A DNA stretch of 64,000 bases, taken from contig JAPFCR010000027.1 of assembly GCA_026169375.1 (NCBI GenBank), forward strand, positions 1-64,000. The letters are read 5' to 3'. Under the pieces are notes generated by a model. The model had not been told where the DNA came from. It did no database searches and worked only from the letters and a program-made list of their open reading frames with translations. Shown one piece after another: positions 9,025-19,252 of the stretch. This DNA is from Sporosarcina sp. (lineage in GTDB: Bacteria > Bacillota > Bacilli > Bacillales_A > Planococcaceae). Each line of letters opens with the position of its first letter. Position 1 is the stretch's first letter. Made by a program: the position numbers and the translations under genes.

Positions 9025-9191
9025 ATTGTATCGTATTCATTTGGTAGGTTGTACGTGTGTGCGATTCGATTAGGAAATAAAGATTGAATATTTCTTTTTG
9101 ATTAATTTACTTTATGCTGTGTGTGAAAGAGTTATGAAAGAGTTTATGTGTTTACTTATTTATCTAACTTAGGCGAAGTGGTTGAGTGTGT

Positions 9192-9197
9192 TATAAT
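9192..9197 (+). promoter_or_regulatory. Extended -10 promoter element of dsdA
   Basis: TGT followed by TATAAT (9189-9197) lies about 35 bases before the dsdA start. No good -35 is found 17 bases upstream, which is acceptable for an extended -10 promoter. Confidence 0.5.
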
Positions 9198-9230
9198 TGT
9201 TGGAAATATAAGAAAAGGCGTTGAAGATAA

Positions 9231-10544
9231 GTGATAAAACAAGAGACAATTCAACAGTGGATTGAAAAACATCCGCTCCTAAAAAAGATCATAGAAAAAG
9301 AAGAAGTTTTATGGATGAATCCTTTAATTGAAGAGACGGAAAAAGGAGTAACAGATTTATCAGTTCATCAAAAAGATGTCCAAGAAGCAGCAGAACGATT
9401 ACAACGATTTGCGCCTTATATTGCCGAAGTTTTTCCCGAAACGAAGGCGTCTCAAGGAATTATCGAATCTCCGGTGACAACAATTCCAACTATGAAAGAA
9501 GCGTTACAAAGTTATTATCAAGTAGATCTTCCAGGCACTTTATTATTAAAAGAAGATAATGCTTTGCCAATATCAGGATCGATTAAAGCCCGTGGCGGTA
9601 TTTATGAAGTATTAAAGCATGCGGAAACATTGGCGATTGACGAAGGTCTCATTACAAAAAAGGACAATTACAAGCGCTTCGCAGAAGAAAGTTTTCAAAC
9701 ATTCTTTTCTAACTATAAAATTGCAGTCGGCTCTACTGGGAATTTAGGGCTGAGTATAGGAATTATGAGCGCAAAATTAGGTTTTAAAGTAACGGTTCAT
9801 ATGTCAGCAGATGCGAAACAATGGAAAAAAGACATGCTTCGTGAAAAAGGCGTCACCGTCGTAGAGTATGCCGATGATTATAGTAAAGCGGTTGACGAAG
9901 GTCGTCGCCAAGCCGAAGCAGATCCAGCTTGTCATTTTGTAGATGATGAAAATTCACTAGACCTGTTTTTTGGCTATGCTGTAGCAGGGAAGCGTTTAGC
10001 CATACAATTAAAAGAACGTGGCACCGTTGTAGATGAAGAGCATCCTTTATTCGTTTACTTACCATGTGGCGTTGGTGGAGGTCCTGGCGGCGTTGCGTAT
10101 GGGTTAAAATTAGCATTTGGCGATCATGTGCATTGCTTCTTTGCGGAGCCGACTCATTCTCCTTGTATGTTAATTGGGATGATGACGGGGCTTCACGATG
10201 AAGTATCTGTTCATGATTTTGGTTTAGATAATGAAACGGCAGCAGATGGACTAGCAGTTGGAACAGCGTCTGGTTTTGTTGGGAAAACGATGGAACCTCT
10301 TTTAGCTGGATGCTATACAATTTCGGATCACACAATGTTTTCGTTACTCAAAAAATTGGTAGACACGGAAAAGATCTATTTAGAACCATCAGCGCTTGCA
10401 GGTATGACAGGCCCAGTGCAAACAATCCAACATAATATTCAAGGTGCTCATTCTTCAAATGCAACCCACCTTGTTTGGGCGACTGGCGGGAATATGGTGC
10501 CGCGAGAAGAACTAGATGCTTACTATAAAGAAGGAGAAAGGTAA
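9231..10544 (+). CDS. dsdA: D-serine dehydratase (D-serine ammonia-lyase)
   Basis: A 437-residue pyridoxal-phosphate enzyme of fold type II that turns D-serine into pyruvate and ammonia. The cofactor lysine is Lys119 in SGSIKARGG, the phosphate-binding glycine loop is CGVGGGPGG, and SALAGMTGP and WATGGNMVP lie near the C-terminus, all typical of DsdA rather than threonine dehydratase. The start is GTG at 9231 with only a weak ribosome binding site. It is monocistronic between the 110-base repeats and a terminator at 10596. Confidence 0.93.
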   Translation: MIKQETIQQWIEKHPLLKKIIEKEEVLWMNPLIEETEKGVTDLSVHQKDVQEAAERLQRFAPYIAEVFPETKASQGIIESPVTTIPTMKEALQSYYQVDLPGTLLLKEDNALPISGSIKARGGIYEVLKHAETLAIDEGLITKKDNYKRFAEESFQTFFSNYKIAVGSTGNLGLSIGIMSAKLGFKVTVHMSADAKQWKKDMLREKGVTVVEYADDYSKAVDEGRRQAEADPACHFVDDENSLDLFFGYAVAGKRLAIQLKERGTVVDEEHPLFVYLPCGVGGGPGGVAYGLKLAFGDHVHCFFAEPTHSPCMLIGMMTGLHDEVSVHDFGLDNETAADGLAVGTASGFVGKTMEPLLAGCYTISDHTMFSLLKKLVDTEKIYLEPSALAGMTGPVQTIQHNIQGAHSSNATHLVWATGGNMVPREELDAYYKEGER

Positions 10545-10595
10545 TTTGCTAAATCCCGTATTAACGGATTATCATATCTTATTTTATTTCCCGGG

Positions 10596-10630
10596 AAATC
10601 GACAACAATTTTAAAGTGCTGTCGATTTTT
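10596..10630 (+). terminator. Terminator after dsdA
   Basis: AAATCGACA (10596-10604) pairs with TGTCGATTT (10620-10628), and two further T residues follow. It lies 52 bases past the dsdA stop. Confidence 0.65.
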
Positions 10631-10646
10631 CGGTTAAGCAGTGTAA

Positions 10647-10693
10647 TTGACATTATGTTATTCACTCTTTATAATTATCTTGAATTCAAGATA
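10647..10693 (+). promoter_or_regulatory. SigmaA promoter with MhqR-type operator
   Basis: TTGACA (10647-10652) and TATAAT (10670-10675) are both consensus with 17-base spacing. The next base begins TATCTTGAATTCAAGATA (10676-10693), a perfect 18-base palindrome covering the expected start of transcription. It matches the form of the B. subtilis MhqR box (ATCT-GAATTC-AGAT). A repressor bound there would block initiation. A near-identical palindrome lies at 46023. Confidence 0.85.
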
Positions 10694-10714
10694 TACTTCT
10701 AAGGAGGAATAAAC

Positions 10715-11698
10715 ATGAATCATTTAAAAGGGGTACACCACGTAACAGCAATCACGAGCAGTGCAGAAGAAAATTATAAGTTTTTCACATATACATTGGG
10801 CATGCGTTTAGTTAAGAAAACAGTTAACCAAGATGATATTCAAACCTATCATTTGTTTTTCGCGGATGACGAAGGAAATGCGGGAACGGATATGACGTTT
10901 TTCGATTTTCCTGGTATTCCAAAAGGGATTCACGGAACGAATGAGGTTTACAGCACATCTTTCCGCGTACCATCAGACGCAGCACTGACTTATTGGGTTG
11001 AACGATTTGACCGATTAGACGTGAAACATGAAGGCATTCAAGAGCATTTTGGGGTGAAAGTATTGCCTTTCGTTGATTTCGACGATCAAAAATATCAACT
11101 GATTTCGGATGAACAGGATATAGGAATTGCATCTGGGACACCATGGCAAAAAGGACCGATTCCATTAGAATATGCGATTACTGGGCTAGGACCAGTTCAC
11201 ATTCGCATTACAAATTTCGATTATATGAAAGAAGTGTTGGAGAAGGTTTTATTATTTAAAGAAATTGCAGAAGATGGTCAATTCCATTTATTCGAAGTTG
11301 GAGAAGGTGGAAACGGCGCAAGAGTTATTATTGAAGAAAACACGGAATTAGAAGCAGGTCAACAAGGATATGGTACCGTTCACCATGTCGCGTTTCGAGT
11401 AGAAGACCGCGCTGAATTAGATACGTGGACGACAAGATTAGAACAATTTGGCTTCCGCACATCAGGATATGTTGATCGTTTCTTCTTTGAGTCGCTTTAT
11501 GCAAGAGTAGCACCGGGCATTTTATTTGAATTTGCGACAGATGGACCTGGATTTATGGGGGATGAGCCGTACGAAACATTAGGGGAAAAACTATCATTAC
11601 CACCATTTTTAGAACCAAAACGAAACGAGATTGAAAACCTTGTACGTCCAATCGATACGGTAAGAAGTACAATTGATATTGAAAAAGAATATGAATGA
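10715..11698 (+). CDS. MhqO/MhqA-like ring-cleaving dioxygenase (VOC family)
   Basis: A 327-residue protein with two vicinal-oxygen-chelate halves. Metal ligands are expected in GVHHVTA (residues ~6-12), YGTVHHVAF (~220) and the late LFEFATDGPGF. B. subtilis homologues MhqA, MhqE and MhqO are hydroquinone-specific dioxygenases that act in resistance to quinones and diamide. It begins behind AAGGAGG and is directly downstream of the MhqR-type palindrome, which supports the thiol/quinone stress role. It is monocistronic. Which of the three B. subtilis paralogues it matches is not decided. Confidence 0.85.
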   Translation: MNHLKGVHHVTAITSSAEENYKFFTYTLGMRLVKKTVNQDDIQTYHLFFADDEGNAGTDMTFFDFPGIPKGIHGTNEVYSTSFRVPSDAALTYWVERFDRLDVKHEGIQEHFGVKVLPFVDFDDQKYQLISDEQDIGIASGTPWQKGPIPLEYAITGLGPVHIRITNFDYMKEVLEKVLLFKEIAEDGQFHLFEVGEGGNGARVIIEENTELEAGQQGYGTVHHVAFRVEDRAELDTWTTRLEQFGFRTSGYVDRFFFESLYARVAPGILFEFATDGPGFMGDEPYETLGEKLSLPPFLEPKRNEIENLVRPIDTVRSTIDIEKEYE

Positions 11699-11820
11699 AA
11701 GTAAATTATTTTAAGATATTGTAATAGATGTAAATTCTAGTAATGTGGAATGAAATATTCATTAAAGTGCTTCAAAATAGATCTTTATCAAACTTTAAGT
11801 AAATCAAATATTATTTTAAA

Positions 11821-11862
11821 CAACCAATTATCGGCTAGTCATCGATAATTGGTTGTTTATTT
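11821..11862 (+). terminator. Terminator between mhqO-like gene and opuC
   Basis: CAACCAATTATCG (11821-11833) pairs perfectly with CGATAATTGGTTG (11843-11855), followed by TTTATTTTTT. The rest of the 594-base gap to opuCA shows no convincing gene; a 73-codon frame at 11961 has no ribosome binding site. Confidence 0.8.
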
Positions 11863-12202
11863 TTTATTAAATGTTTAGTTTCTTAAATTTTGGTTATATA
11901 TAATTAACCTCGCTTTATTTCACACATTTCTCGATAGAATCTTTTATTTATCTATTTAAAATGATTGAAAAAAGAAGGAAAAAGTATTTTTCATTGAAAT
12001 ATTGTCAAATAAGCATCTTTTTACTGGAAAAAGATTGCTATTTAACATGCAACAACACTGCAATACTGTTAACCTATCACGCTTTTTATTTTATTGCTTA
12101 TTGGGTGACATTTGATAATGTAATAAACGTCATATTTATGTTAATATATATGATTTTCACAAAATTATTGTCAATAAAATGATAAAAATACCCTCTGAAA
12201 AT

Positions 12203-12230
12203 TTGACATTGTAAGGGAGGGTGTTAATCT
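12203..12230 (+). promoter_or_regulatory. Candidate opuC promoter
   Basis: TTGACA (12203-12208) and TAATCT (12225-12230) with 16-base spacing lie about 60 bases before opuCA. The -35 is consensus and the -10 is mediocre. Confidence 0.45.
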
Positions 12231-12292
12231 AAGTAACTATATAGCTCCGTTTTTCTAGAAGAGAGAATTTTAAAACATGGTGGTGTCTTAAA

Positions 12293-13438
12293 TTGATAGA
12301 ATTTAAAAATGTTTATAAGCGATATCGAGGTGGTGACCAAGATGTATTAAAAGATATTAACTTGACGTGTAATGACGGAGAAATTACTGCGTTCATTGGA
12401 CCTAGTGGATGCGGAAAAACAACAACGATGAAATTAATTAACCGTTTGATTAATCCGACGAGAGGACAAGTTTTAGTTGACGGAAAAGATACGGCGAATG
12501 TCAATCCAGTTGAGTTAAGAAGAGAGATTGGCTATGTCATTCAGCACGTTGGTCTATTTCCACATATGACAATTGCAAAAAATGTTGCAGTCGTCCCGCG
12601 CTTATTAAAGTGGGAAGAATCAAAAATCGATCCTCGTATCGATGAGTTGTTGAATATGGTTGGGTTACCTCCTGAACAATATCGAGATCGCTATCCCTCG
12701 GAGTTAAGTGGTGGGCAGCAACAGCGTATAGGCGTAATTCGTGCACTTGCTGCAGAACCGAAAATTATTTTAATGGATGAGCCTTTTAGTGCGCTCGATC
12801 CAATTAGTCGAGAACAACTGCAAGAAGACTTAATTCAATTGCAAAAAGATATTAAGAAAACAATTATTTTTGTGACACATGATATGGACGAAGCTTTGAA
12901 AATTGCTGATAAAATCGTCTTAATGAAAGACGGCCAAATCGTACAAGTAGCAAGCCCAGAAGAGATATTAAGAAGGCCTGCGAATGATTTTGTTAAAAGC
13001 TTTATCGGTGAGAAGAGATTACAGCAAGCGATTGATCTTCCGACAGTTGCTGATGTTATGGCGAAAAAACCAGCTACAATTTATCCGCATAGAGGGTTAG
13101 CAGTCGCTATGAAGATGATGGAACAGAAGCAAGTGGACTCTTTAGTAGTCGTTGATGAAAAAAATTACGTGCAAGGTTATGTATCCATCTACGACGTTAC
13201 AAGTGCATTTGATAACGAAGATAAAAAAGTAGAAGATATCTTGCAACCGTTCTCACAAAAAGTATCACCAGAAGCTGATATTACAGAAGCAATTAGAATG
13301 CTAGATGAAGGTACCCTTTCTTACATACCAGTCGTTTGTGAGGACGGCAAACTTCTCGGTCTATTAACGAGAGGTAGCGTTGTAGGACATGTGCGGAATG
13401 TTTATGCACAAGAAGGGCTGGCGCTTCAGAATGCATGA
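12293..13438 (+). CDS. opuCA: Glycine betaine/carnitine/choline ABC transporter, ATP-binding subunit
   Basis: A 381-residue ATPase of the OpuC/ProV type. Walker A is GPSGCGKT near residue 38, the signature is LSGGQQQR, and Walker B is IILMDEPF. A pair of CBS domains fills residues ~250-375 and in this family senses ionic strength. It drives uptake of compatible solutes under osmotic stress. The start is TTG at 12293. It overlaps opuCB and heads the four-gene order ATPase, permease, binding protein, permease typical of opuB/opuC. The exact substrate range cannot be read. Confidence 0.92.
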   Translation: MIEFKNVYKRYRGGDQDVLKDINLTCNDGEITAFIGPSGCGKTTTMKLINRLINPTRGQVLVDGKDTANVNPVELRREIGYVIQHVGLFPHMTIAKNVAVVPRLLKWEESKIDPRIDELLNMVGLPPEQYRDRYPSELSGGQQQRIGVIRALAAEPKIILMDEPFSALDPISREQLQEDLIQLQKDIKKTIIFVTHDMDEALKIADKIVLMKDGQIVQVASPEEILRRPANDFVKSFIGEKRLQQAIDLPTVADVMAKKPATIYPHRGLAVAMKMMEQKQVDSLVVVDEKNYVQGYVSIYDVTSAFDNEDKKVEDILQPFSQKVSPEADITEAIRMLDEGTLSYIPVVCEDGKLLGLLTRGSVVGHVRNVYAQEGLALQNA

Positions 13439-14114
13439 ATTTAAAGATTACTTCACGATTTTTTTAAGCCGCTATCCTGATTTATTCGCAGCTTTAATGA
13501 AGCATTTGCAAATATCGGGAATTGCGATTGTGCTCGGTTGTATTGTATCGATTCCGCTGGGCATTTTTTTAGCAAAAACTTCTATTAAGTGGATTCAATC
13601 CGTTGCTTTTACAATTACGAACATATTTCAAACAATCCCCAGTCTTGCAATGCTTGCCATTTTTATTCCGCTAATGGGAGTTGGCATGAAGCCAGCAATC
13701 GTTGCCTTATTTCTTTACTCTTTAATGCCAATTCTTAGAAATACATTTGCAGCATTCGAGTCAATTGACCCAGAAGTGATTGAGTCTGCAAAAGGGATGG
13801 GTTTTAACGCATCTCAACGTTTAGTATCGGTCGAAATTCCGTTAGCGATGCCGTACATTATGTCAGGCATTAGATTGACAACGGTTTATATTATTAACTG
13901 GGCGACGCTTGCAGCAGTCATTGGAGCAGGTGGCTTAGGAGAGTTAATAATTGGGGGAATGGGTGTTAATAATAAGCCTTTAATCTTCGCTGCTGCGTTG
14001 ATGGCGATGGTGTTGGCATTTTTTGCAAACCTTTTATTTTCCCAATTCGAAAAATTATTTAGTCGTAAAAAGAATAACAATAAAGGGTCAATACAAATGG
14101 AGGAGAAAGTATGA
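13431..14114 (+). CDS. opuCB: OpuC-type ABC transporter permease
   Basis: A membrane permease of about 227 residues with BPD_transp_1 topology and the coupling loop around EVIESAKGMGFNASQRL. ATG at 13431 lies inside the end of opuCA (overlap eight bases) and gives the usual N-terminus of this family; longer in-frame starts run further into opuCA. It forms the membrane channel with the second permease at 15020. It overlaps opuCC by four bases. Confidence 0.9.
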   Translation: MHEFKDYFTIFLSRYPDLFAALMKHLQISGIAIVLGCIVSIPLGIFLAKTSIKWIQSVAFTITNIFQTIPSLAMLAIFIPLMGVGMKPAIVALFLYSLMPILRNTFAAFESIDPEVIESAKGMGFNASQRLVSVEIPLAMPYIMSGIRLTTVYIINWATLAAVIGAGGLGELIIGGMGVNNKPLIFAAALMAMVLAFFANLLFSQFEKLFSRKKNNNKGSIQMEEKV

Positions 14115-15004
14115 GAAAGTTTACAATTGTATCGATTTTAATGCTTTTATTAGTTGCACCACTTGCTGCATGTTCGTCGAAGGATGACAAAGTTACAGTT
14201 GCAGCACTGACATATACGGAGAATAAAATTCTTGCGCATATGATTAAAGATTTAGTTGAACAAGATACAGATTTAGAAGTAGATGTCAAAATGGATATTG
14301 CAACAACGCCAATCATTTTAGAAGGTATGCAAAAAGGCGACATTGACATGGCTATTCAATATACAGGTACTTCCATCTCATCTTTTACAGATATTGAAAA
14401 TCCAGATGATTCAGATGCAACATTCGAACAAGCGAAAGAATTCTTTAGTGGAGATGACTTTAAATTCGCAGTATTAGATAAGTTTGGCTTTGCTAATACA
14501 TATGCATTTACGGTGACTGAAGAATTAGCAAAAGAGCATGGTTATGAAAAAGTATCCGATTTACAAGAAGATGCTAAGAATTATAAAGCAGGTTTTGATA
14601 CGGCTTGGTTAGAGCGTGAAAATGATGGATATCCAGCATTTAAGGAAGTTTATGACATTGAGTTTGGTGATACAAATCCAATGGAAATTGGTCTCGTTTA
14701 TGATGCAGTTAAAAACGGTGAGATGGATGTTGTATTAGCATATTCAACAGACCCTAGAATTGTTTCATATGATCTTCAATTATTAGAAGATGATAAAAAC
14801 TTCTTCCCACCTTATGATGCGGTAACATTTATCCAACAAGAGTTATTAGATGAACATCCAGAAATCGAAGAAGCTATGCAACCTTTATTTGGCGCTTTTG
14901 ATGAAGCGAAAATTGCCGAGTTAAGTGGAAAAGTAGACAATGACGGTGAAGAAATTGTAGATGTTGCAAGACAATATTTAGAAGATGAAGGTCTATTGAA
15001 GTAA
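14111..15004 (+). CDS. opuCC: Osmoprotectant-binding lipoprotein
   Basis: A 297-residue extracytoplasmic solute-binding lipoprotein. The N-terminus has a positively charged start, a hydrophobic stretch and the lipobox LAAC with Cys21 as the lipid-modified residue. The mature part matches OpuAC/ProX-type quaternary-amine binding proteins (VAALTYTENKILAHM, AIQYTGTSIS). It captures glycine betaine, choline or carnitine outside the membrane for the OpuC permease. ATG overlaps the opuCB stop (ATGA), behind AATGGAGGAGAAAG. Confidence 0.9.
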   Translation: MRKFTIVSILMLLLVAPLAACSSKDDKVTVAALTYTENKILAHMIKDLVEQDTDLEVDVKMDIATTPIILEGMQKGDIDMAIQYTGTSISSFTDIENPDDSDATFEQAKEFFSGDDFKFAVLDKFGFANTYAFTVTEELAKEHGYEKVSDLQEDAKNYKAGFDTAWLERENDGYPAFKEVYDIEFGDTNPMEIGLVYDAVKNGEMDVVLAYSTDPRIVSYDLQLLEDDKNFFPPYDAVTFIQQELLDEHPEIEEAMQPLFGAFDEAKIAELSGKVDNDGEEIVDVARQYLEDEGLLK

Positions 15005-15019
15005 AGTAGGTGATGACGA

Positions 15020-15661
15020 ATGGAAAGTTTTCTAAGTTTCTTTGATTACTTTACGAATTCTTTTGTAAAACTTCTCGGAATGACTTATGAACATATCGGC
15101 ATGGTGTTTTTAGGTGTCGGACTCGCGCTAGTCATCGGTGTGCCACTCGGTGTACTTTGTACGAGAAATAAGACTTTCCAAAATGTAATTATTACAATTG
15201 CGAACCTCATTCAAGTGATTCCGAGTCTAGCACTCTTAGCAATGTTAATGTTGGTTTTTGGTCTTGGTTTTAAAACGGTTGTCATCGGTTTATTTTTATA
15301 TTCTCTACTACCGATTATTCGAAATACGGCCGTCGGTTTAAATCAGGTAGAGGAAGAACAGCTTGAAGCTGGTCGTGGTGTAGGAATGACACCGTTACAA
15401 TTATTAATGAAAGTGAGATTTCCTTTATCACTTCCTTTTATCCTCGCAGGTGTTCGCATCGCATTAGTCATTGGCATTAGTGTTGCGACATTAGCACCTT
15501 TTATTGGTGGGGAAGGATTAGGTCGGGAAATTGTCTCAGGCATTAACGTTCGTAGCCCAGATAAAATATATAGTGGTGCATTAGTGGCGGCTGTTTTAGC
15601 GATTACGCTAGATTATTTATTAGGTTTATTACAAAAGAAATTAGAAGTAGAAAAGCTGTAA
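15020..15661 (+). CDS. opuCD: OpuC-type ABC transporter second permease
   Basis: A 213-residue membrane permease, paralogous to the product of opuCB, with the coupling-loop segment QLEAGRGVGMTPLQLLMKV. It completes the osmolyte importer. The ATG at 15020 follows GTAGGTGATGACGA and lies 15 bases past opuCC. The operon ends at a strong hairpin immediately after the stop. Confidence 0.9.
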   Translation: MESFLSFFDYFTNSFVKLLGMTYEHIGMVFLGVGLALVIGVPLGVLCTRNKTFQNVIITIANLIQVIPSLALLAMLMLVFGLGFKTVVIGLFLYSLLPIIRNTAVGLNQVEEEQLEAGRGVGMTPLQLLMKVRFPLSLPFILAGVRIALVIGISVATLAPFIGGEGLGREIVSGINVRSPDKIYSGALVAAVLAITLDYLLGLLQKKLEVEKL

Positions 15662-15665
15662 ATTA

Positions 15666-15712
15666 AAAACGTCTATTTTATGATTGTCAAAATCATAAAA
15701 CAGACGTTTTTT
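15666..15712 (+). terminator. Terminator of the opuC operon
   Basis: AAAACGTCT and TTTTATGAT pair with AATCATAAAA and AGACGTTTT, a stem of about 19 pairs with one mismatch, and then TT. Immediately after it (15713) comes ATCCCGCATTAACGG, related to the start of the 110-base repeats at 8603. Confidence 0.85.
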
Positions 15713-15808
15713 ATCCCGCATTAACGGAAAAACCGACTAAAGTGCACGTCCTTCGCTTATATTCTTAAGGAGGTACTGATTGAGGTTCATTTTACGTGAG
15801 CATTTAAA

Positions 15809-15953
15809 TTGAAGGTCAAAGTTAGTCAGTGTATAGTTAGACATACGTCAATGTTAGTCAGTTTGACGAAAAGTTTTAAGAGACTTATGAGCAATATAGT
15901 TGAAGGTCAAAAATAGTCAATGTATAATAAAGTTATAGTCAAAGTTAGTCAAG
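15809..15953 (+). promoter_or_regulatory. clpE control region: two promoters with four CtsR boxes
   Basis: Four CtsR-type heptad repeats are seen: GGTCAAAGTTAGTCAGT (15814-15830), CGTCAATGTTAGTCAGT (15846-15862), GGTCAAAAATAGTCAAT (15905-15921) and AGTCAAAGTTAGTCAAG (15937-15953). Boxes 1 and 3 lie in the 17-base spacers of two promoters, TTGAAG (15809) to TATAGT (15832-15837) and TTGAAG (15900) to TATAAT (15923-15928). CtsR represses clpE in other Bacillales through several such sites. Confidence 0.85.
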
Positions 15954-16000
15954 GTCAGTGGATATAAATTATCATTATAAATTTCAAGGAGGAAACCAAT

Positions 16001-18121
16001 ATGATTTGTCAAAACTGTGGTAAAAACAAAGCATCAGTAAACTTAAGATTGAATGTAAACAATAGACGTATGCAAATGCATATGTGTCGTACGTGCTATG
16101 CGGAGATTCAAGGACAAATGAATGCTGGTCACTTCTCTCCATTCAATGAAGAACAAAATAAATCTTTCCAAAGAAATGGTCAGCCTAGCGCAACGACTCA
16201 AACGAGACAAGTTGACGAACAGCAAGGCGGCCTATTAGATGAACTTGGAAACAACCTTTCAAATGATGCAAGAGAAGGACTGATTGACCCAGTTATCGGT
16301 CGAGATCAGGAAGTTAAACGAGTGATTGAAACATTAAATAGAAGAAATAAAAACAACCCTGTATTAATTGGGGAACCAGGCGTCGGTAAAACAGCGATTG
16401 CAGAAGGACTCGCTGTGAAAATTCATGAAGGTGATGTTCCGACGAAGCTGATGGATAAAGAAGTGTACGTATTAGATGTTGCGTCACTCCTAACAAATAC
16501 AGGAATTCGCGGACAATTTGAAGAACGAATGAAAGAACTCATCGAAGAATTACAAGCACGTCCAGATGTCATTTTGTTTATCGATGAAATTCATTTGCTT
16601 GTCGGAGCAGGTGCGACAGAAGGTTCTCAAATGGATGCAGGAAATATTTTGAAACCAGCACTTGCGCGTGGAACATTACAATTAATCGGTGCGACGACAT
16701 TGAAAGAATATCGTCAAATTGAAAAAGATGCAGCGCTTGAGCGTCGTTTCCAGCCGATTATCGTCAAAGAACCTTCTAATGAAGATGCGATTCAGATATT
16801 AAATGGCATTAAAGATCGTTATGAAGCTTATCATGAGGTTGTTTATCCAGAAGAAGCGGTGCATGCTTTTGTGATGTTATCAGAACGTTATATTCAAGAC
16901 CGTTTCTTACCAGATAAAGCAATCGATTTAATGGATGAAGTGGGTGCGCGCTTAAACTTAGTACATGCTGCACCTGATACAAATGCAATTGAAGCACGTC
17001 TTGAAGAAGTCATTGCTGAAAAAGAACAAGCAGCAGAAGCAGAAGATTATGAGAAAGCTGCTCATTTACGAACAGAAGAAATTCAACTCGAAAAGAAATT
17101 AGCTCAAGCAAATGAAGGTCAAAGTAAAGAGGCAATCGAAGTCACAATTGAAGATATTGCCGAAATCGTTGAAGAAAAAACAGGCATTCCCGTAACGAAG
17201 CTACAAAATGCAGAACAAGAGAAGATGAAAGGTATGGCGGACAATCTTCGTGGTCAAGTTATTGGACAAGAAGAAGCGGTTGATAAAGTTGCTAAAGCAA
17301 TTCGTCGTAGCCGTGCTGGATTAAAATCAAAAACACGTCCAATCGGTTCATTCTTATTTGTTGGTCCAACTGGTGTTGGTAAGACGGAAATCACGAAAGT
17401 ACTTGCTGAAGAATTATTCGGATCACGAGACACATTAATTCGTCTTGATATGAGTGAATATATGGAGAAACATGCCGTCTCTAAAATTATCGGTTCACCA
17501 CCAGGATATGTAGGACACGAAGAAGCAGGTCAACTCACAGAACAAGTGCGTCGTAAACCTTATTCAATAATTTTACTCGATGAAATTGAAAAAGCACATC
17601 CAGACGTACAAAACATGTTCCTACAAATTATGGAGGACGGTCGTTTAACGGACTCACATGGTCGTACGGTAAGCTTTAAAGATACTGTCATCATTATGAC
17701 AAGTAACGCTGGAACAGGTATAAAAGAAGTAAGTGTCGGCTTTAACCGTCCAGAACATGATGCAGTTGCGACGTTAGATACACTAAGCAACTATTTCAAA
17801 CCTGAATTCTTAAACCGTTTCGATGCGATCGTTCAGTTTAATGAACTAACAGAAGAGAACTTATTAGAAATTGTTGATTTAATGCTTGTTGATCTTCAAA
17901 ATACAATTGAAGAAAATGACATTGAGATTACAATTTCAACCGAAGCAAAAGAAGCATTAGTCTCACTTGGCTATGACAAACGCTTTGGTGCAAGACCGCT
18001 CCGAAGAGTGATTCAAGATAAAATCGAAGACCCATTAACAGATTTAATCTTAGAAGAAGATGTCATTGAAAAGGTTCATGTAGATGTTGTAGATGAAGAG
18101 ATTGTTGTAGAAAAAGCATAA
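16001..18121 (+). CDS. clpE: Clp protease ATP-binding subunit ClpE
   Basis: A 706-residue HSP100 ATPase that unfolds substrates for ClpP during heat and protein-folding stress. The N-terminal zinc finger with Cys3, Cys6, Cys29 and Cys32 is the mark of ClpE. Two AAA+ modules follow (GEPGVGKT and GPTGVGKTE), separated by a short UVR-like coiled segment (residues ~335-365). The start lies behind AAGGAGGAAA. It is monocistronic, with four CtsR boxes upstream and a strong terminator after it. Confidence 0.96.
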   Translation: MICQNCGKNKASVNLRLNVNNRRMQMHMCRTCYAEIQGQMNAGHFSPFNEEQNKSFQRNGQPSATTQTRQVDEQQGGLLDELGNNLSNDAREGLIDPVIGRDQEVKRVIETLNRRNKNNPVLIGEPGVGKTAIAEGLAVKIHEGDVPTKLMDKEVYVLDVASLLTNTGIRGQFEERMKELIEELQARPDVILFIDEIHLLVGAGATEGSQMDAGNILKPALARGTLQLIGATTLKEYRQIEKDAALERRFQPIIVKEPSNEDAIQILNGIKDRYEAYHEVVYPEEAVHAFVMLSERYIQDRFLPDKAIDLMDEVGARLNLVHAAPDTNAIEARLEEVIAEKEQAAEAEDYEKAAHLRTEEIQLEKKLAQANEGQSKEAIEVTIEDIAEIVEEKTGIPVTKLQNAEQEKMKGMADNLRGQVIGQEEAVDKVAKAIRRSRAGLKSKTRPIGSFLFVGPTGVGKTEITKVLAEELFGSRDTLIRLDMSEYMEKHAVSKIIGSPPGYVGHEEAGQLTEQVRRKPYSIILLDEIEKAHPDVQNMFLQIMEDGRLTDSHGRTVSFKDTVIIMTSNAGTGIKEVSVGFNRPEHDAVATLDTLSNYFKPEFLNRFDAIVQFNELTEENLLEIVDLMLVDLQNTIEENDIEITISTEAKEALVSLGYDKRFGARPLRRVIQDKIEDPLTDLILEEDVIEKVHVDVVDEEIVVEKA

Positions 18122-18126
18122 TAAGC

Positions 18127-18180
18127 AAAAGACTGTCATAGAAAATCGGTGCAAGCTGATTTTCTAGGCAGTCTTTTTTT
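18127..18180 (+). terminator. Terminator after clpE
   Basis: AAAGACTG and TAGAAAATC pair with GATTTTCTA and CAGTCTTT, followed by a run of T. It sits between clpE and the convergent EamA gene. Confidence 0.85.
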
Positions 18181-18181
18181 G

Positions 18182-19174
18182 TTAAGAATGATTTTGAAGT
18201 AAAGATATCGCTTCTCGTAATCGATTTCGAACCGCTTTTGTAGAAATTCCACTTTGCTGCATACGAACGAAAATATTGTTCGCGATTAACGAAAAGATAA
18301 TAAACGCTGTGCCAATATAGTCATAAATCGTAAGTGTACTGCCCATTGCAAAAGAAATCGCAAGTGTTGTTACAGGTACAAAGTTAATAAATAGTAAAGC
18401 ATTCAATGGTGACAGAATACTTACCCCAACATTCCATCCAAGCAATGCAATAAACCCTGGGAAGATAATCATAAATGCTAAATGAGGACTTACGATTTTA
18501 ATCGTTGTCAATGTTGGTACTGTAACATAACCTGAAAAAGTGATCGCAATTGTAATAAGTGTTGCTGTCACTGTCCCGAGCAAACAACTTAATGTGGAAT
18601 AACGAAGAGCAGACCAACCTTCTGTTCCAAACTTACTGCCACCCATTGTATAAACAACCCAACCAATGACTGCGATAAAAATAAACAAAGATGGCACAAT
18701 ATCACTTGTTGCAGTGATAAAGGATTTAATATCGCCTTTTGAAATGACTAAAATAGCACCAATAAACGCAGTAAAGACGAAAAATAACGTTGTCCCATGT
18801 GGCCTATTCCGACTTAAAAGCCAAACGATTATAATCGAAAGCATTGGCATTAAAGCTTCCATTACAGAAGCAACCATAATTCCTGGTTCACCGAGCAAAT
18901 CCTCTCCCCAGAAAATGAGCAAATTATAAACTGTAAAAGCCATCGTTCCAAAAAACCATAAAGACCAACCTTTACCATCAAAACGAAAAGCCTGTTTCCC
19001 TTCTTTCCATAATAAAAGTACGACTAAAATAACAGTTACGGATAAATATCTGAAAATTGTGAAGTAGAAAGGATCAATATGGTGAAAAGCATGATTCGCT
19101 ACAGGGAACATAGCACCCCAAGATGCACTCGCAATAAAACAGAGAAATGCACCAAACAATACGCTGTTTCTCAA
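18182..19174 (-). CDS. EamA/DMT-family transporter
   Basis: A 330-residue integral membrane protein with about ten hydrophobic segments and the two-fold EamA repeat of the drug/metabolite transporter superfamily. Members usually export amino acids, metabolites or drugs. The substrate is not predictable. The first segment (CFIASASWGAMFPVANHAF) is the usual family start. It is divergent from a LysR-type regulator with a palindrome between them, a layout that suggests control of the exporter by that regulator. Confidence 0.85.
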   Translation of the reverse strand: MRNSVLFGAFLCFIASASWGAMFPVANHAFHHIDPFYFTIFRYLSVTVILVVLLLWKEGKQAFRFDGKGWSLWFFGTMAFTVYNLLIFWGEDLLGEPGIMVASVMEALMPMLSIIIVWLLSRNRPHGTTLFFVFTAFIGAILVISKGDIKSFITATSDIVPSLFIFIAVIGWVVYTMGGSKFGTEGWSALRYSTLSCLLGTVTATLITIAITFSGYVTVPTLTTIKIVSPHLAFMIIFPGFIALLGWNVGVSILSPLNALLFINFVPVTTLAISFAMGSTLTIYDYIGTAFIIFSLIANNIFVRMQQSGISTKAVRNRLREAISLLQNHS

Positions 19175-19252
19175 TTTATGTCAAAGCCTCCTTGTTCATA
19201 ATCTTGTTATCCTTATTCAACTACAAATCCACTATCATGTAAAACGAATCAT

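Noticed and set aside
11961..12182. 73-codon frame in the gap before opuC
   Set aside because: No ribosome binding site, codon use reflects AT-rich intergenic DNA, and no family resemblance.
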